From Luteibacter aegosomatissinici (GTDB lineage Bacteria; Pseudomonadota; Gammaproteobacteria; Xanthomonadales; Rhodanobacteraceae): a DNA stretch of 64,000 nucleotides. This document shows, piece by piece, positions 16,711-25,105 of this stretch. The stretch spans positions 744,001-808,000 of the forward strand of contig NZ_CP095742.1 in the NCBI RefSeq assembly GCF_023078495.1, read 5' to 3'. Each line of letters starts with the position of its first letter. The first letter of the stretch is position 1. A model generated the notes under the pieces. The model did no database searches. It was not told the origin of the DNA and was given only the letters and a program-made list of their open reading frames with translations. A program made the translations under genes and the position numbers.

Positions 16711-17730
16711 ATGTCCATGCCACAGCTCCGGCTTGCGGCCGCGCCCCCCCACGGCCTATCACCGGCCGGCCTCACCATTGGCGATATGCGTGGCTATGGC
16801 CGCGTTTCGGCCGATGCCGCCCTGGTGTCGCTGGCGCTATGGCGAGCGGCAGGCTGCCTGCGCACCTCCTCGCCCGAGCGCCCCTTGCTGAGCCTGCAAC
16901 TCGACGGTGATGTGCAGTGGGTGTCGGCCTACGTGCCAGGGACCAACGTGCTCGAGACGGTGGGGCACGCCCAAGGCGCCGAGCTTCGCGTGGTCGATTT
17001 CATGGCCGTGGCGGAAGGGCGCCCGGGCCAGGCGGAAGCCGTGCCGGCGGGCCGCTTCGTGCGTATCGTGACCTGCACGGAAGGCGAGGCCTCGTTCCGG
17101 CTGGAGTGCGCCACGCCGGCCATGCCTGGAGGCACCCATGACGCGCTCGCTCCAGGGGCCTGGTACTTCGCATGCTCACGGCCCATGGGCACGGGCTCGG
17201 AGGCGGGGATCGCGCATGTGCGCCTGAAAGCGGGTCAAAGCGTGTCGTTCATGATCGGGGATGCCCCGCTCCAGGGCGGCCCTGCGCTTGCGGCCAACGC
17301 CCTGCATGCCTTGGGCGAAACGATTCATTACTGGACCTGGTGGAGCGATCGCTGCCGCTACAAGAGCGAGGACTTCGATGCCCGCCTGCGCGAGGCGCTG
17401 ACACTGAAGCTCGCCTTCGGTGCGGGCTCGCTCTATGCCGCTGAGCCCGGTGTAGCGGGTTTCGCCCATGCCTCGCTCGGCGAAGCCACCCGCGCCGCGG
17501 AAGCCTTCCTTGCCCTCGGCTACCGGAATGAGTGCGCCTCACTGTTGGCCCAGGTGTACGAAGAGGGGCGTGAGGGGGCCAGCCGCGGTCGCTGGTCCTT
17601 CGACGAACCGTTCCTGCAGACGCTGGATGCGTATGTGCTGCGCTACGGCACACTGGGGCTGGCCGATGACCTGCGCCGGGCCGCTGAGGCGCAAGATCCC
17701 GTGCTGCAATGCACAAAACGCATGGCGTAA
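16711..17730 (+). CDS. Truncated GH15/trehalase-like protein
   Basis: A 339-residue protein starting at ATG 16711. It resembles the N-terminal beta domain and first helices of bacterial GH15 glucoamylase/trehalase-like enzymes. The clearest match is IHYWTWWSDRCRYKSEDF followed by REALTLKLAFGAGSL (about residues 205-245), where GH15 proteins read like WRDWxxRCRY...ALTLK. A shortened remainder follows, with no room for the usual (alpha/alpha)6 catalytic barrel and no recognisable catalytic Glu pair. It may be a relic or a repurposed binding protein. It is divergent from the oxidoreductase gene, and its last codons overlap an operator of the porin promoter. Confidence 0.6.
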   Translation: MSMPQLRLAAAPPHGLSPAGLTIGDMRGYGRVSADAALVSLALWRAAGCLRTSSPERPLLSLQLDGDVQWVSAYVPGTNVLETVGHAQGAELRVVDFMAVAEGRPGQAEAVPAGRFVRIVTCTEGEASFRLECATPAMPGGTHDALAPGAWYFACSRPMGTGSEAGIAHVRLKAGQSVSFMIGDAPLQGGPALAANALHALGETIHYWTWWSDRCRYKSEDFDARLREALTLKLAFGAGSLYAAEPGVAGFAHASLGEATRAAEAFLALGYRNECASLLAQVYEEGREGASRGRWSFDEPFLQTLDAYVLRYGTLGLADDLRRAAEAQDPVLQCTKRMA

Positions 17731-17753
17731 GCGAAGACATGCATCAATTGCAT
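17709..17753. promoter_or_regulatory. Tandem LysR-type operator, porin promoter
   Basis: Two 15-bp sites of the form ATGCA-N5-TGCAT lie at 17709-17723 (right half CGCAT, one mismatch) and 17739-17753 (perfect). Their centres are 30 bp apart. The 15-bp spacer matches the galD copy at 13 of 15 bases. The sites contain T-N11-A, the usual LysR box, and the regulator gene lies one gene downstream. The first site overlaps the end of the preceding gene. Confidence 0.75.
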
Positions 17754-17846
17754 ACCTGAAAGATCGTTCATCGCGTTGTTCCCCAGGGCCGGGGCGGCCA
17801 GCATCGCCCCCGCTTTCGCCGTTCTTTCGGCACCGGGGATTTTTCA

Positions 17847-19196
17847 ATGATGCTTCGCCGCTCCATGTTCGCCCTTTTCGCCACGCTGGCCGTCACGGCC
17901 GCGAGCGCGCAGACCACGACCGATGCCCAGCCGCCGCGGCAGACCACGCCAGCGAAGCCGAAAGACGATGGCGGCCCGGTGGATCGCCTGCGCGACATGG
18001 GCATTTCCCTGCGCTTCGTATGGGCCAACGACTGGGCGGCGAGCGTACGTGGCGGTGAGCGCCTGGGCGCTACCAATGGCGGCGGCGCCGTGGGTGGCGC
18101 GGATCTCGACATGGGCAAGCTCGCCGGCATTGAAGGCGGCAAGATGCACATCACGTTCGCCCGTTACTACGGCCACAGCGTGGCGGCCGACGATATCGGC
18201 GTGCTGCAGAAGATCCAGGGCTACTGGTACCCGAAACGCCAGTGGGAACTGGCCCAGCTGAGCTGGGAACAGCAGTTCAAGGATAGCCACATCAATGTAC
18301 TGGCAGGCCGGATCAATGCGACCTGGCAGTTCGCGCGTTCCACGTATGGCTGCCGTTTCGTCAGCGCGCCCGATTGCCCGTACCAGCTCACGAACACATC
18401 GGGTGGCTTCAGCGGCTTCCCCTACGTGAACTGGGGCGCGCGCGTGAAATACCAGCCGGATGCGCGCTACGTATCGATCGGCGCATTCGAAGTGAACCCC
18501 GAGCGCCGAAACAACAACGGCCTGAACTGGGGCCTCAACGATTCCACTGGCGTGATGATTCCGGTGGAAGTCGGTTACGAGACCAGCTTCGCCACGGATC
18601 CGTACCCGAAACACCTGAAGATCGGCGGCTGGTACAACTCCGCGCCCTTCACCGATCCGGAACTCAATACCAAGGGGCTGCACCGCGCGCTCGCGGGCGG
18701 TACGGCACGCAACTATGACGGTGGCCGTTATGGCCTCTACGTGCTTGCCGACAAGGTGATCTGGAAGCCCGACGCCAACAGCAATACACGCAACCTTGCG
18801 GTGTTCGGTTCGCTCACCGGCCCTCTGGATAACGCGGAAAACTACACGCTGCAATCCACCGGTGGTTTCCTGTGGACGGGGCTGTCGCGTGCACGGCCGA
18901 ACGATTCACTAGGATTCCAGGCCACCTGGTTTCGCTTCAGCAAGAAGGCCGTGGGCTACGAAGACGACCTGATCACCAAGAATAAGGGTGACGGCCACTT
19001 CAAGCGCGATGAGCTCATGACCGAGCTCAACTACAGCTACAAGCTGTTCCCGGTGGTGAGCCTGGTGCCGAACCTGCAGTACATCGTGCACCCCGATGTG
19101 CTCGGCAACACGGTCGGTGTACGCAAGGTGCCCGCCAATGCCATCGTCATCGGCCTGCGCGTCATGGTGAACATGGGCGGCCCCGGCAGCCAGTAA
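17847..19196 (+). CDS. Outer-membrane carbohydrate-type porin (OprB family)
   Basis: A 449-residue outer-membrane protein with a signal peptide (about residues 1-21, ending ASAQ) and a beta-barrel of the OprB carbohydrate-selective porin type. The typical parts are visible: an early plug-like DRLRDMGISLRFVWANDW, NVLAGRINATWQFA, FPYVNWGARVKYQP and the terminal strand ANAIVIGLRVMVNM. In this locus it probably admits the aromatic-derived dicarboxylate (PDC or a related acid) rather than sugar. The tandem operator upstream matches the one before galD, which supports that role. Confidence 0.85.
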   Translation: MMLRRSMFALFATLAVTAASAQTTTDAQPPRQTTPAKPKDDGGPVDRLRDMGISLRFVWANDWAASVRGGERLGATNGGGAVGGADLDMGKLAGIEGGKMHITFARYYGHSVAADDIGVLQKIQGYWYPKRQWELAQLSWEQQFKDSHINVLAGRINATWQFARSTYGCRFVSAPDCPYQLTNTSGGFSGFPYVNWGARVKYQPDARYVSIGAFEVNPERRNNNGLNWGLNDSTGVMIPVEVGYETSFATDPYPKHLKIGGWYNSAPFTDPELNTKGLHRALAGGTARNYDGGRYGLYVLADKVIWKPDANSNTRNLAVFGSLTGPLDNAENYTLQSTGGFLWTGLSRARPNDSLGFQATWFRFSKKAVGYEDDLITKNKGDGHFKRDELMTELNYSYKLFPVVSLVPNLQYIVHPDVLGNTVGVRKVPANAIVIGLRVMVNMGGPGSQ

Positions 19197-19234
19197 ACGG
19201 CCCATAATGCCGCTACCACAGGCAACCGCGCACC

Positions 19235-20149
19235 GTGACCTTGGATCTGAAACACCTGCAAAGCTTCATCCGCATCGTCGAATTCGGCAGCCTGACCCGC
19301 GCCGCGGCGACGCTCGATGTCTCGCAGTCCCTGCTCAGCCGCCAGGTGCGCCAGCTGGAGATCGAGCTGGGCACGCACCTGCTGGAGCGCAACGGCCGCG
19401 GGGTGGTCCCCACGGATGCCGGCCGCGAACTGGTGGAACACGGCCGCGGCATCCTGCGCCAGGTCGAGGTCGCCCGGTTGTCCCTGGGCCAAAGCCGCGG
19501 TGTGTACGCCGGTAAGCTCGCCATCGGCTTGCCACCCAGCGTGGGCTCAACGCTCACGGTCGAACTGGTGATGCGCTTCCGCGAGCGCTACCCACAGGCG
19601 CAGATCAGCGTGGTGGAAGCGCTCAGCGCCAGCCTGCTCGAGTGGCTGCAACTGGGGCGGCTCGATTGCGCGTTGCTGTACAACCCCGCGGTGAACGCGA
19701 ACATGCGCTTTCGCCATGTGCATTCCGAAGAACTCAACCTGATTGGCAGCACGCGCGATGGCCACACCGTGCCCGATTCCGTGCCGTTGGCCACGTTGGG
19801 CCAGTACCCGCTGATCATCCCGTCGCCGCTGCATTCGGTGCGCCAGCTGATCGAAACGGATGCGGCGCGTTACGGTGTCGGGCTGGATATCCGCCTGGAG
19901 ATCGATTCGGTACGGTCGCTGCTCGATCTGGTGGAGCGTGGCGTTGGCTACGGCGTGCTATCGCGCAATGCCTTGCTCTCCCGTCGCGGCGAGCACGCCT
20001 TGCGTGCGGCACCCATCGTGATGCCACAGATCACCACGCGGCTGGTCGTGGCCACGCCCACCCAGCGCCCGACCAGCCCGATCACGGAAAAGGCCCTGGA
20101 GATCGTCGACGAACTCATCGCCGAGGGCCGGCTGGACGCTGGCCGCTGA
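19235..20149 (+). CDS. LysR-family regulator of the PDC/gallate genes
   Basis: A 304-residue transcriptional regulator starting at GTG. The N-terminal winged helix-turn-helix is clear (LQSFIRIVEFGSLTRAAATL, SQSLLSRQVRQLE), followed by a periplasmic-binding-protein-like effector domain. It lies between the two promoters that carry matching tandem ATGCA-N5-TGCAT sites and is probably their activator. The effector is likely a pathway acid such as PDC or 4-oxalomesaconate. It follows the porin gene by 38 bp and could be co-transcribed with it. It corresponds by position to GalR-type regulators, but this exact identity is not proven. Confidence 0.88.
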   Translation: MTLDLKHLQSFIRIVEFGSLTRAAATLDVSQSLLSRQVRQLEIELGTHLLERNGRGVVPTDAGRELVEHGRGILRQVEVARLSLGQSRGVYAGKLAIGLPPSVGSTLTVELVMRFRERYPQAQISVVEALSASLLEWLQLGRLDCALLYNPAVNANMRFRHVHSEELNLIGSTRDGHTVPDSVPLATLGQYPLIIPSPLHSVRQLIETDAARYGVGLDIRLEIDSVRSLLDLVERGVGYGVLSRNALLSRRGEHALRAAPIVMPQITTRLVVATPTQRPTSPITEKALEIVDELIAEGRLDAGR

Positions 20150-20157
20150 GTTGTGCA

Positions 20158-20202
20158 ATGCAACATCTGCATGCCGTAAGCAAAGACATGCAATTCGTGC
20201 AT
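20158..20202. promoter_or_regulatory. Tandem LysR-type operator, galD promoter
   Basis: Two perfect ATGCA-N5-TGCAT sites lie at 20158-20172 and 20188-20202 with centres 30 bp apart. The arrangement and spacer match the porin promoter. In both copies the sequence ATCGCGTTGTTC begins 17 bases after the second site (20219-20230 here, 17770-17781 there), which points to a duplicated promoter. Confidence 0.8.
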
Positions 20203-20288
20203 AGCAGATAAGCGTCGTATCGCGTTGTTCGGTCCGGCCGGGATGGCGACCATCGTCCCGGTCCTGGAATACCGTGGCGCACTCGCCG

Positions 20289-21374
20289 ATGTCGTACGAA
20301 ATCCCCTGCTGGTATATGCGTGGTGGCACCTCCAAGGGGCCGTTCTTCCTCGCCCGCGATCTCCCCGCTGACACCGCCACCCGCGATGCCGTGATCCTGG
20401 CCGCGATGGGCTCGCCCGATGAGCGCCAGATCGATGGGCTGGGTGGCGCCAAGCCCCTGACCAGCAAGACCGGCATTCTTTCGCTGCCCACCGACGGCGC
20501 GGCCGATCTCGATTTCCTGTTCGGCCAGGTGGGCATCGCCGAGGGCCGGGTCGACACCACCCCGAACTGCGGCAACATGCTCGCCGCGGCGCTCCCCGCT
20601 GCGATCGAGGCGGGCCTGGTCACCGCGGATGAAGGCACCACCACGCGTCGCGTGCGTACCGTGAATACGGGCGTCATCGCGGAGATCACGATCCAGACCC
20701 CGGGCCGCCGCCCTGCTTACGATGGCGACGCGCGCATCGACGGTGTGCCGCGCCCTTCGGCGCCGGTCACCTGCGGTTTTCTCGACACCGAAGGATCCCT
20801 GTCGGGCTCACTGCTGCCCACCGGCAACCTGCGCGACACCATCGATGGCGTTGAGGTCACCCTGATCGATAACGGCATGCCGGTGATGCTGATTGCCGCT
20901 GCGGACCTGGGTGTGAATGGCGACGAGCGCCCCGATGCGCTGGACGCGAACACCGCGTTGAAAGCGCGCATCGAAGCACTGCGCCTGAAGGCCGGTCCGC
21001 TCATGAACCTAGGCGATGTCTCGGCCAAGCCGGTGCCGAAGATCACCCTGGTGTCGAAGCCGCGCCATGGCGGCGCGCTGGGCACGCGAACCTTCATTCC
21101 GCACGACTGCCATACGTCCATCGGCGTGCTTGGTGCCGTCACCGTCGCCACCGCGGCGGTGATGCCGGGCACCGTGGCCGCGGATGTCGCCGAGCCGGGG
21201 CAGGGCGAGTCGCGCACGCTTTCCATCGAACACCCCACCGGCGAATTCAGCGTGGAGCTCGGCCTTGCCAACGGCCGTGTCGTTCGCGCCGCGTTGCTAC
21301 GTACCGCACGCCTGCTGATGCGCGGCAGCGTGCCGGTTTCATCTTCGATCTGGCCCGGCCCCGCGGCCGGCTGA
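20289..21374 (+). CDS. galD: 4-oxalomesaconate tautomerase (PrpF family)
   Basis: A 361-residue isomerase of the PrpF/DAP-epimerase fold. It is predicted to interconvert keto and enol forms of 4-oxalomesaconate in the lower gallate/protocatechuate 4,5-cleavage route. The family start IPCWYMRGGTSKG is present, as are GSPDERQIDGLGGAKPLTSK and TPNCGNMLAA (the active-site Cys in NCGN). The ATG at 20289 fits the family length; a GTG at 20274 has a better Shine-Dalgarno (CTGGAA) and may be the true start. It is the first gene of a galD-galB-galC-ligI-carrier operon. Confidence 0.9.
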   Translation: MSYEIPCWYMRGGTSKGPFFLARDLPADTATRDAVILAAMGSPDERQIDGLGGAKPLTSKTGILSLPTDGAADLDFLFGQVGIAEGRVDTTPNCGNMLAAALPAAIEAGLVTADEGTTTRRVRTVNTGVIAEITIQTPGRRPAYDGDARIDGVPRPSAPVTCGFLDTEGSLSGSLLPTGNLRDTIDGVEVTLIDNGMPVMLIAAADLGVNGDERPDALDANTALKARIEALRLKAGPLMNLGDVSAKPVPKITLVSKPRHGGALGTRTFIPHDCHTSIGVLGAVTVATAAVMPGTVAADVAEPGQGESRTLSIEHPTGEFSVELGLANGRVVRAALLRTARLLMRGSVPVSSSIWPGPAAG

Positions 21375-21395
21375 TCCCATCCCACGGAGCCCCCC

Positions 21396-22118
21396 ATGTC
21401 TGAGAACAAGACCGCGCTGATCGTAAGCGCCCATTCCGCCGACTTCGTGTGGCGTGCCGGCGGTGCCATCGCGCTGCACGCCGAAAAGGGCTGGAAAGTA
21501 CACATCGTATGCCTCTCGTTCGGCGAGCGCGGTGAATCCGCCAAGCTGTGGCGCGTGCCCGGCATGACGATGGAAAAGGTGAAGACCGACCGCCGCCGGG
21601 AAGCCGAAGCGGCCGCCGCCATCCTCGGCGCCAGCGTCGAGTTCCTGGATATCGGCGATTACCCGATGCGCGCTGATCTGGACGTGGTGTTCCACCTCGC
21701 CAAGGTCTACCGCGAGCTGCGCCCGTCGTTCGTGCTCAGCCATTCGTTGAAGGACCCGTACAACTTCGACCACCCGCTGGCCACCCATGTGGCGCAAGAA
21801 GCACGCGTGGTGGCACAGGCCCATGGCCATGAGCCGGCGGTACCCGTGATCGGCGCGCCGCCGGTGTTCCTGTTCGAACCGCACCAGCCGGAGCAGTGCG
21901 AGTGGAAGCCGGAACTGTTCCTCGACATTTCGTCGGTGTGGGAAAAGAAGCAGGCCGCCTTCGAGACCATGGCCGCGCAGGAGCACCTGTGGGAGTACTA
22001 CACCCGCGTCGGCCTGCAGCGCGGCGCGCAGGCTTCGCGCAACTCCGATTTCAAGATCAAGTACGCCGAAGCCTTCCAGCGCGTCTTCCCGCACGTGACC
22101 CAGGGCACGCTGGCATGA
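21396..22118 (+). CDS. galB: 4-oxalomesaconate hydratase (PIG-L/LmbE fold)
   Basis: A 240-residue zinc enzyme predicted to hydrate 4-oxalomesaconate to 4-carboxy-4-hydroxy-2-oxoadipate. It has the PIG-L deacetylase fold, and its metal site reads SAHSADFVWRAGGAIALH instead of the deacetylase AHPDDE; this variant is typical of GalB. A second histidine cluster is in SHSLKDPYNFDHPLATH. The start has GGAG upstream. It follows galD by 21 bp and overlaps galC by four bases. Confidence 0.9.
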   Translation: MSENKTALIVSAHSADFVWRAGGAIALHAEKGWKVHIVCLSFGERGESAKLWRVPGMTMEKVKTDRRREAEAAAAILGASVEFLDIGDYPMRADLDVVFHLAKVYRELRPSFVLSHSLKDPYNFDHPLATHVAQEARVVAQAHGHEPAVPVIGAPPVFLFEPHQPEQCEWKPELFLDISSVWEKKQAAFETMAAQEHLWEYYTRVGLQRGAQASRNSDFKIKYAEAFQRVFPHVTQGTLA

Positions 22119-22807
22119 TGGGCGTCGTGGTCCGCAATCGCCCCTCCATCACACCTGACCAGGCCGAAACCCTCGCCTCGATGGGTGTAGCCACCGTGCA
22201 CGAGGCGCAGGGCCGCGTTGGCCTGTTCCTGCCGCCGATCCAGCCGATCCAGCGGGATCGTGCGATCGCGGGCTCGGCCGTGACCGTGCTGGCGCAGCCC
22301 GGCGATAACTGGATGCTGCACGTGGCCGTGGAGCAATGCCGTCCAGGTGATGTGCTGGTCGTCGCCTGCACCACCGAGAATACCGATGGGATGTTTGGCG
22401 ACCTGCTCGCCACCTCGCTCATGGCGCGCGGTGTCGTAGGGCTGGTGATTGACGCGGGCGTGCGCGATAGCGCCGAACTGCGCCGCGTGGGCTTCCCGGT
22501 GTGGGCAAAAGCCGTGCACGCGCGCGGCACCGTGAAGGCTACGCTCGGCTCGGTGAACGTGCCCGTGGTGATTGGTGGTCAGCTGGTGAAGGCCGGCGAT
22601 GCGATCGTCGCCGATGATGATGGTGTGGTCGTTGTACCGCATGCCTCCGTGGAGTCGGCGATTGCCGCCTCGCGCAAGCGCGTACTGAACGAAGAAGCCA
22701 AGCGCGAACGCCTTGCGGCGGGCGAGCTTGGCCTGGATATTTACGATATGCGCCCGCGCCTGGCGGAAGCCGGGCTGCGCTATGTGGACGATCTGCCGAA
22801 TGAATAA
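22115..22807 (+). CDS. galC: 4-carboxy-4-hydroxy-2-oxoadipate aldolase (RraA fold)
   Basis: A 230-residue class II aldolase predicted to cleave 4-carboxy-4-hydroxy-2-oxoadipate into pyruvate and oxaloacetate. The RraA-like fold is recognised from VATVHEAQGRVG, GDNWMLHVAVEQCRPGDVLVV and the metal-site motif GLVIDAGVRDSAELR, whose Arg-Asp pair is catalytic in this family. Two adjacent ATG codons (22115, 22118) could start it. The start overlaps the galB stop and its own end overlaps ligI by eight bases, so the whole operon is translationally coupled. Confidence 0.92.
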   Translation: MMGVVVRNRPSITPDQAETLASMGVATVHEAQGRVGLFLPPIQPIQRDRAIAGSAVTVLAQPGDNWMLHVAVEQCRPGDVLVVACTTENTDGMFGDLLATSLMARGVVGLVIDAGVRDSAELRRVGFPVWAKAVHARGTVKATLGSVNVPVVIGGQLVKAGDAIVADDDGVVVVPHASVESAIAASRKRVLNEEAKRERLAAGELGLDIYDMRPRLAEAGLRYVDDLPNE

Positions 22808-23681
22808 CCCGCTCAAGGGCTGCCTGCCGCCCGACCCGAACCCCACGAAGCCGCTGCAGGCGATGCCCGCGAAATCATGCGATGCGCATTGCCATGTATT
22901 TGGCCCGGCGGACCGCTTTCCGTACGCGCCCGATCGCAGCTACACGCCGCCGGATGCACCGTACGAACACCTCGTGGCCCTGCACGACTTCCTGGGGTTC
23001 GATCGTGGTGTGATCGTGCAGGCGAGCTGCCATGGTACCGATAACACCGCCATGCTCGATGCCATTGCGCGCAGCAACGGCCGCTACCGTGGCGTGGCGA
23101 TCGTGGATGACGGCATCGACGAAAAAGGCCTGGCGATATTGAATGACGGTAGCGTGCGCGCTGTTCGCTTCAACTTCGTGCAGCACCTTGGCGGCCGCCC
23201 GGACATGAATGTGTTCTGGCGCGTACTGGATCGCGTCACCGAGATGGGCTGGCACGTGGTGCTCCACCTGGATGCCCAGGACATCGTGGAACTGCAGGAT
23301 GTGCTCGCAAAGATCCGCGTGCCGTTCGTCATCGACCACATGGGCCGCGTGCAGGCCGCGAAGGGCGTTGAACAGGAACCGTTCCGCCTGCTGCTGGCGC
23401 TGATGCGCGATAATCCGCTGGCGTGGGTGAAGGTCTGCGGTGCCGAACGCGTCTCGGTCGGCAAGCGCCCGTTTGACGACGCGATTCCGTTTGCGCACGC
23501 GCTGATCGAAACCGCACCCGATCGCGTGCTGTGGGGTACGGATTTCCCGCACCCGAACATCTCGAAGGACATGCCCAACGACGGCGGCCTGGTGGACCTC
23601 ATGTTCCGCTTCTGCCCCGATGAGGCCCTGCGCCATCGCCTGCTCGTGGATAACCCCGCGCGCCTGTACGACTTCGCCTGA
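22800..23681 (+). CDS. ligI: 2-pyrone-4,6-dicarboxylate hydrolase
   Basis: A 293-residue amidohydrolase-superfamily enzyme that opens the lactone ring of 2-pyrone-4,6-dicarboxylate (PDC) to give 4-oxalomesaconate or its tautomer. It tracks Sphingobium LigI throughout: [16 protein letters not shown] near residue 25, [27 protein letters not shown] and the late [10 protein letters not shown] with its catalytic Asp. As in LigI there is no mononuclear zinc requirement built in. It supplies the entry step for the three enzymes encoded just upstream. Confidence 0.93.
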   Translation: MNNPLKGCLPPDPNPTKPLQAMPAKSCDAHCHVFGPADRFPYAPDRSYTPPDAPYEHLVALHDFLGFDRGVIVQASCHGTDNTAMLDAIARSNGRYRGVAIVDDGIDEKGLAILNDGSVRAVRFNFVQHLGGRPDMNVFWRVLDRVTEMGWHVVLHLDAQDIVELQDVLAKIRVPFVIDHMGRVQAAKGVEQEPFRLLLALMRDNPLAWVKVCGAERVSVGKRPFDDAIPFAHALIETAPDRVLWGTDFPHPNISKDMPNDGGLVDLMFRFCPDEALRHRLLVDNPARLYDFA

Positions 23682-23692
23682 AGAGCGTGACC

Positions 23693-24979
23693 ATGCCCGA
23701 TACCACCACCCTCCCGCCAGCGCGTCCGCGCAAGCCGTTCTACCGCCAGCTGTATGTGCAGGTGCTGGTGGCGGTGGTATTGGGCGTCATCCTCGGTTAC
23801 CTCTCGCCGAAGTACGCCGTGGCCATGAAGCCGTTCGGCGACGCGTTCATCGCGCTCATCCGCATGGTGATCGGGCCAATCATCTTCTGCACCGTGGTGA
23901 CCGGCATCGCCGGCATGCGCGACATGCGCAAGGTCGGCCGTGTCGGCGGCAAGGCGCTCCTGTATTTCGAGATCATCTCGACGGTGGCGTTGTTCTTCGG
24001 CCTGGTGGCGGGGCACATCTTCCACCCGGGTACCGGCTTCAATGTGGATCCGGCCAGCCTCAAGGCGAACGAGGTAGCCTCGTTCGTGGCCCAGGGCCAC
24101 AACATCGAATCGATCGACTTCCTGCTGTCGATCATCCCCACGACGTTCGTGAATGCCTTCGCCAAGGGCGATGTGCTTTCCATCCTGCTCATCTCGGTAC
24201 TGTTCGGCTGCGCGCTGGCGGCAACCGGTGAGCGCGGCAAGCCGGTCTACGATGTGATCGAGGCTGGCGCGCAGGTCTTCTTCAAGATCGTGCACTACAT
24301 CACCGCCGTGTCGTCGATCGGCGCGTTCGGTGCGATTGCCTTCACCATCGGCAAGTACGGCGTGGTGGCCCTGGTGCCGCTCATGGAGCTGATTGGCAGC
24401 TTCTACCTGGTCTGCATCATCTTCGTGGTACTGATCCTTGGCATCGTCGGCCGGCTGTGTGGGTTCAGCATCATTCGCTTCTGTGGGTACATCAAGGATG
24501 AGCTGCTGATCGTGCTCGGCACCAGCTCATCCGAAGTCGTGCTCGCGCCGCTGATGCGCAAGATGGAAGAGGCGGGTTGCCCGAAGGAGACCGTGGGCCT
24601 GGTCGTTCCGACGGGTTACTCGTTCAACCTCGACGGCACCAACATCTACCTCACCATGGCGATCCTGTTCATCGCCCAGGCGCTGAACATCGACCTCACG
24701 ATCGAGCAGCAGATTACCGTGGCGATCGTGGGCATGCTCACATCGAAGGGTGCCTCTGGCGTGGCCGGCGCGGCGCTGGTGATGCTGGCCTCCACGCTCA
24801 GCGTGGTCCCGGTCGTGCCCGTGGCCGGCATGGTCCTGATCCTCGGCATCCACCGCTTCCTCGGCACCGGCCTGGCCATGACCAACCTGGTCGGCAACGG
24901 CGTCGCGGCGATCGTGGTCTGCGCGTGGGAAAAGGAGCTGGACCGCACAAAACTCGCGACTGCCCTCAAAAAATCGTAA
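23693..24979 (+). CDS. dctA: DctA-type dicarboxylate carrier (DAACS family)
   Basis: A 428-residue inner-membrane symporter with about eight membrane segments and the family's re-entrant loops. The signature [20 protein letters not shown] lies near residue 305, and [17 protein letters not shown] precedes it. DctA proteins import C4-dicarboxylates with protons or sodium. Here it closes the PDC operon, so it probably carries PDC or a related pyrone/aromatic acid instead of succinate; that is inferred from context only. An in-frame GTG at 23687 is an alternative start. No terminator is obvious downstream. Confidence 0.85.
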   Translation: MPDTTTLPPARPRKPFYRQLYVQVLVAVVLGVILGYLSPKYAVAMKPFGDAFIALIRMVIGPIIFCTVVTGIAGMRDMRKVGRVGGKALLYFEIISTVALFFGLVAGHIFHPGTGFNVDPASLKANEVASFVAQGHNIESIDFLLSIIPTTFVNAFAKGDVLSILLISVLFGCALAATGERGKPVYDVIEAGAQVFFKIVHYITAVSSIGAFGAIAFTIGKYGVVALVPLMELIGSFYLVCIIFVVLILGIVGRLCGFSIIRFCGYIKDELLIVLGTSSSEVVLAPLMRKMEEAGCPKETVGLVVPTGYSFNLDGTNIYLTMAILFIAQALNIDLTIEQQITVAIVGMLTSKGASGVAGAALVMLASTLSVVPVVPVAGMVLILGIHRFLGTGLAMTNLVGNGVAAIVVCAWEKELDRTKLATALKKS

Positions 24980-25105
24980 AGGTGAGCTTTCCTGGGCGAT
25001 TGGTGCGTACAAGGCAACGCGCCATCGCCGGTGTCGCTACTTCCGGAGCTCTTAGGGCAGGCCTAGCATCGTCACCACAGAAGCGTGGTGATTGCGAGGT
25101 GCCCC

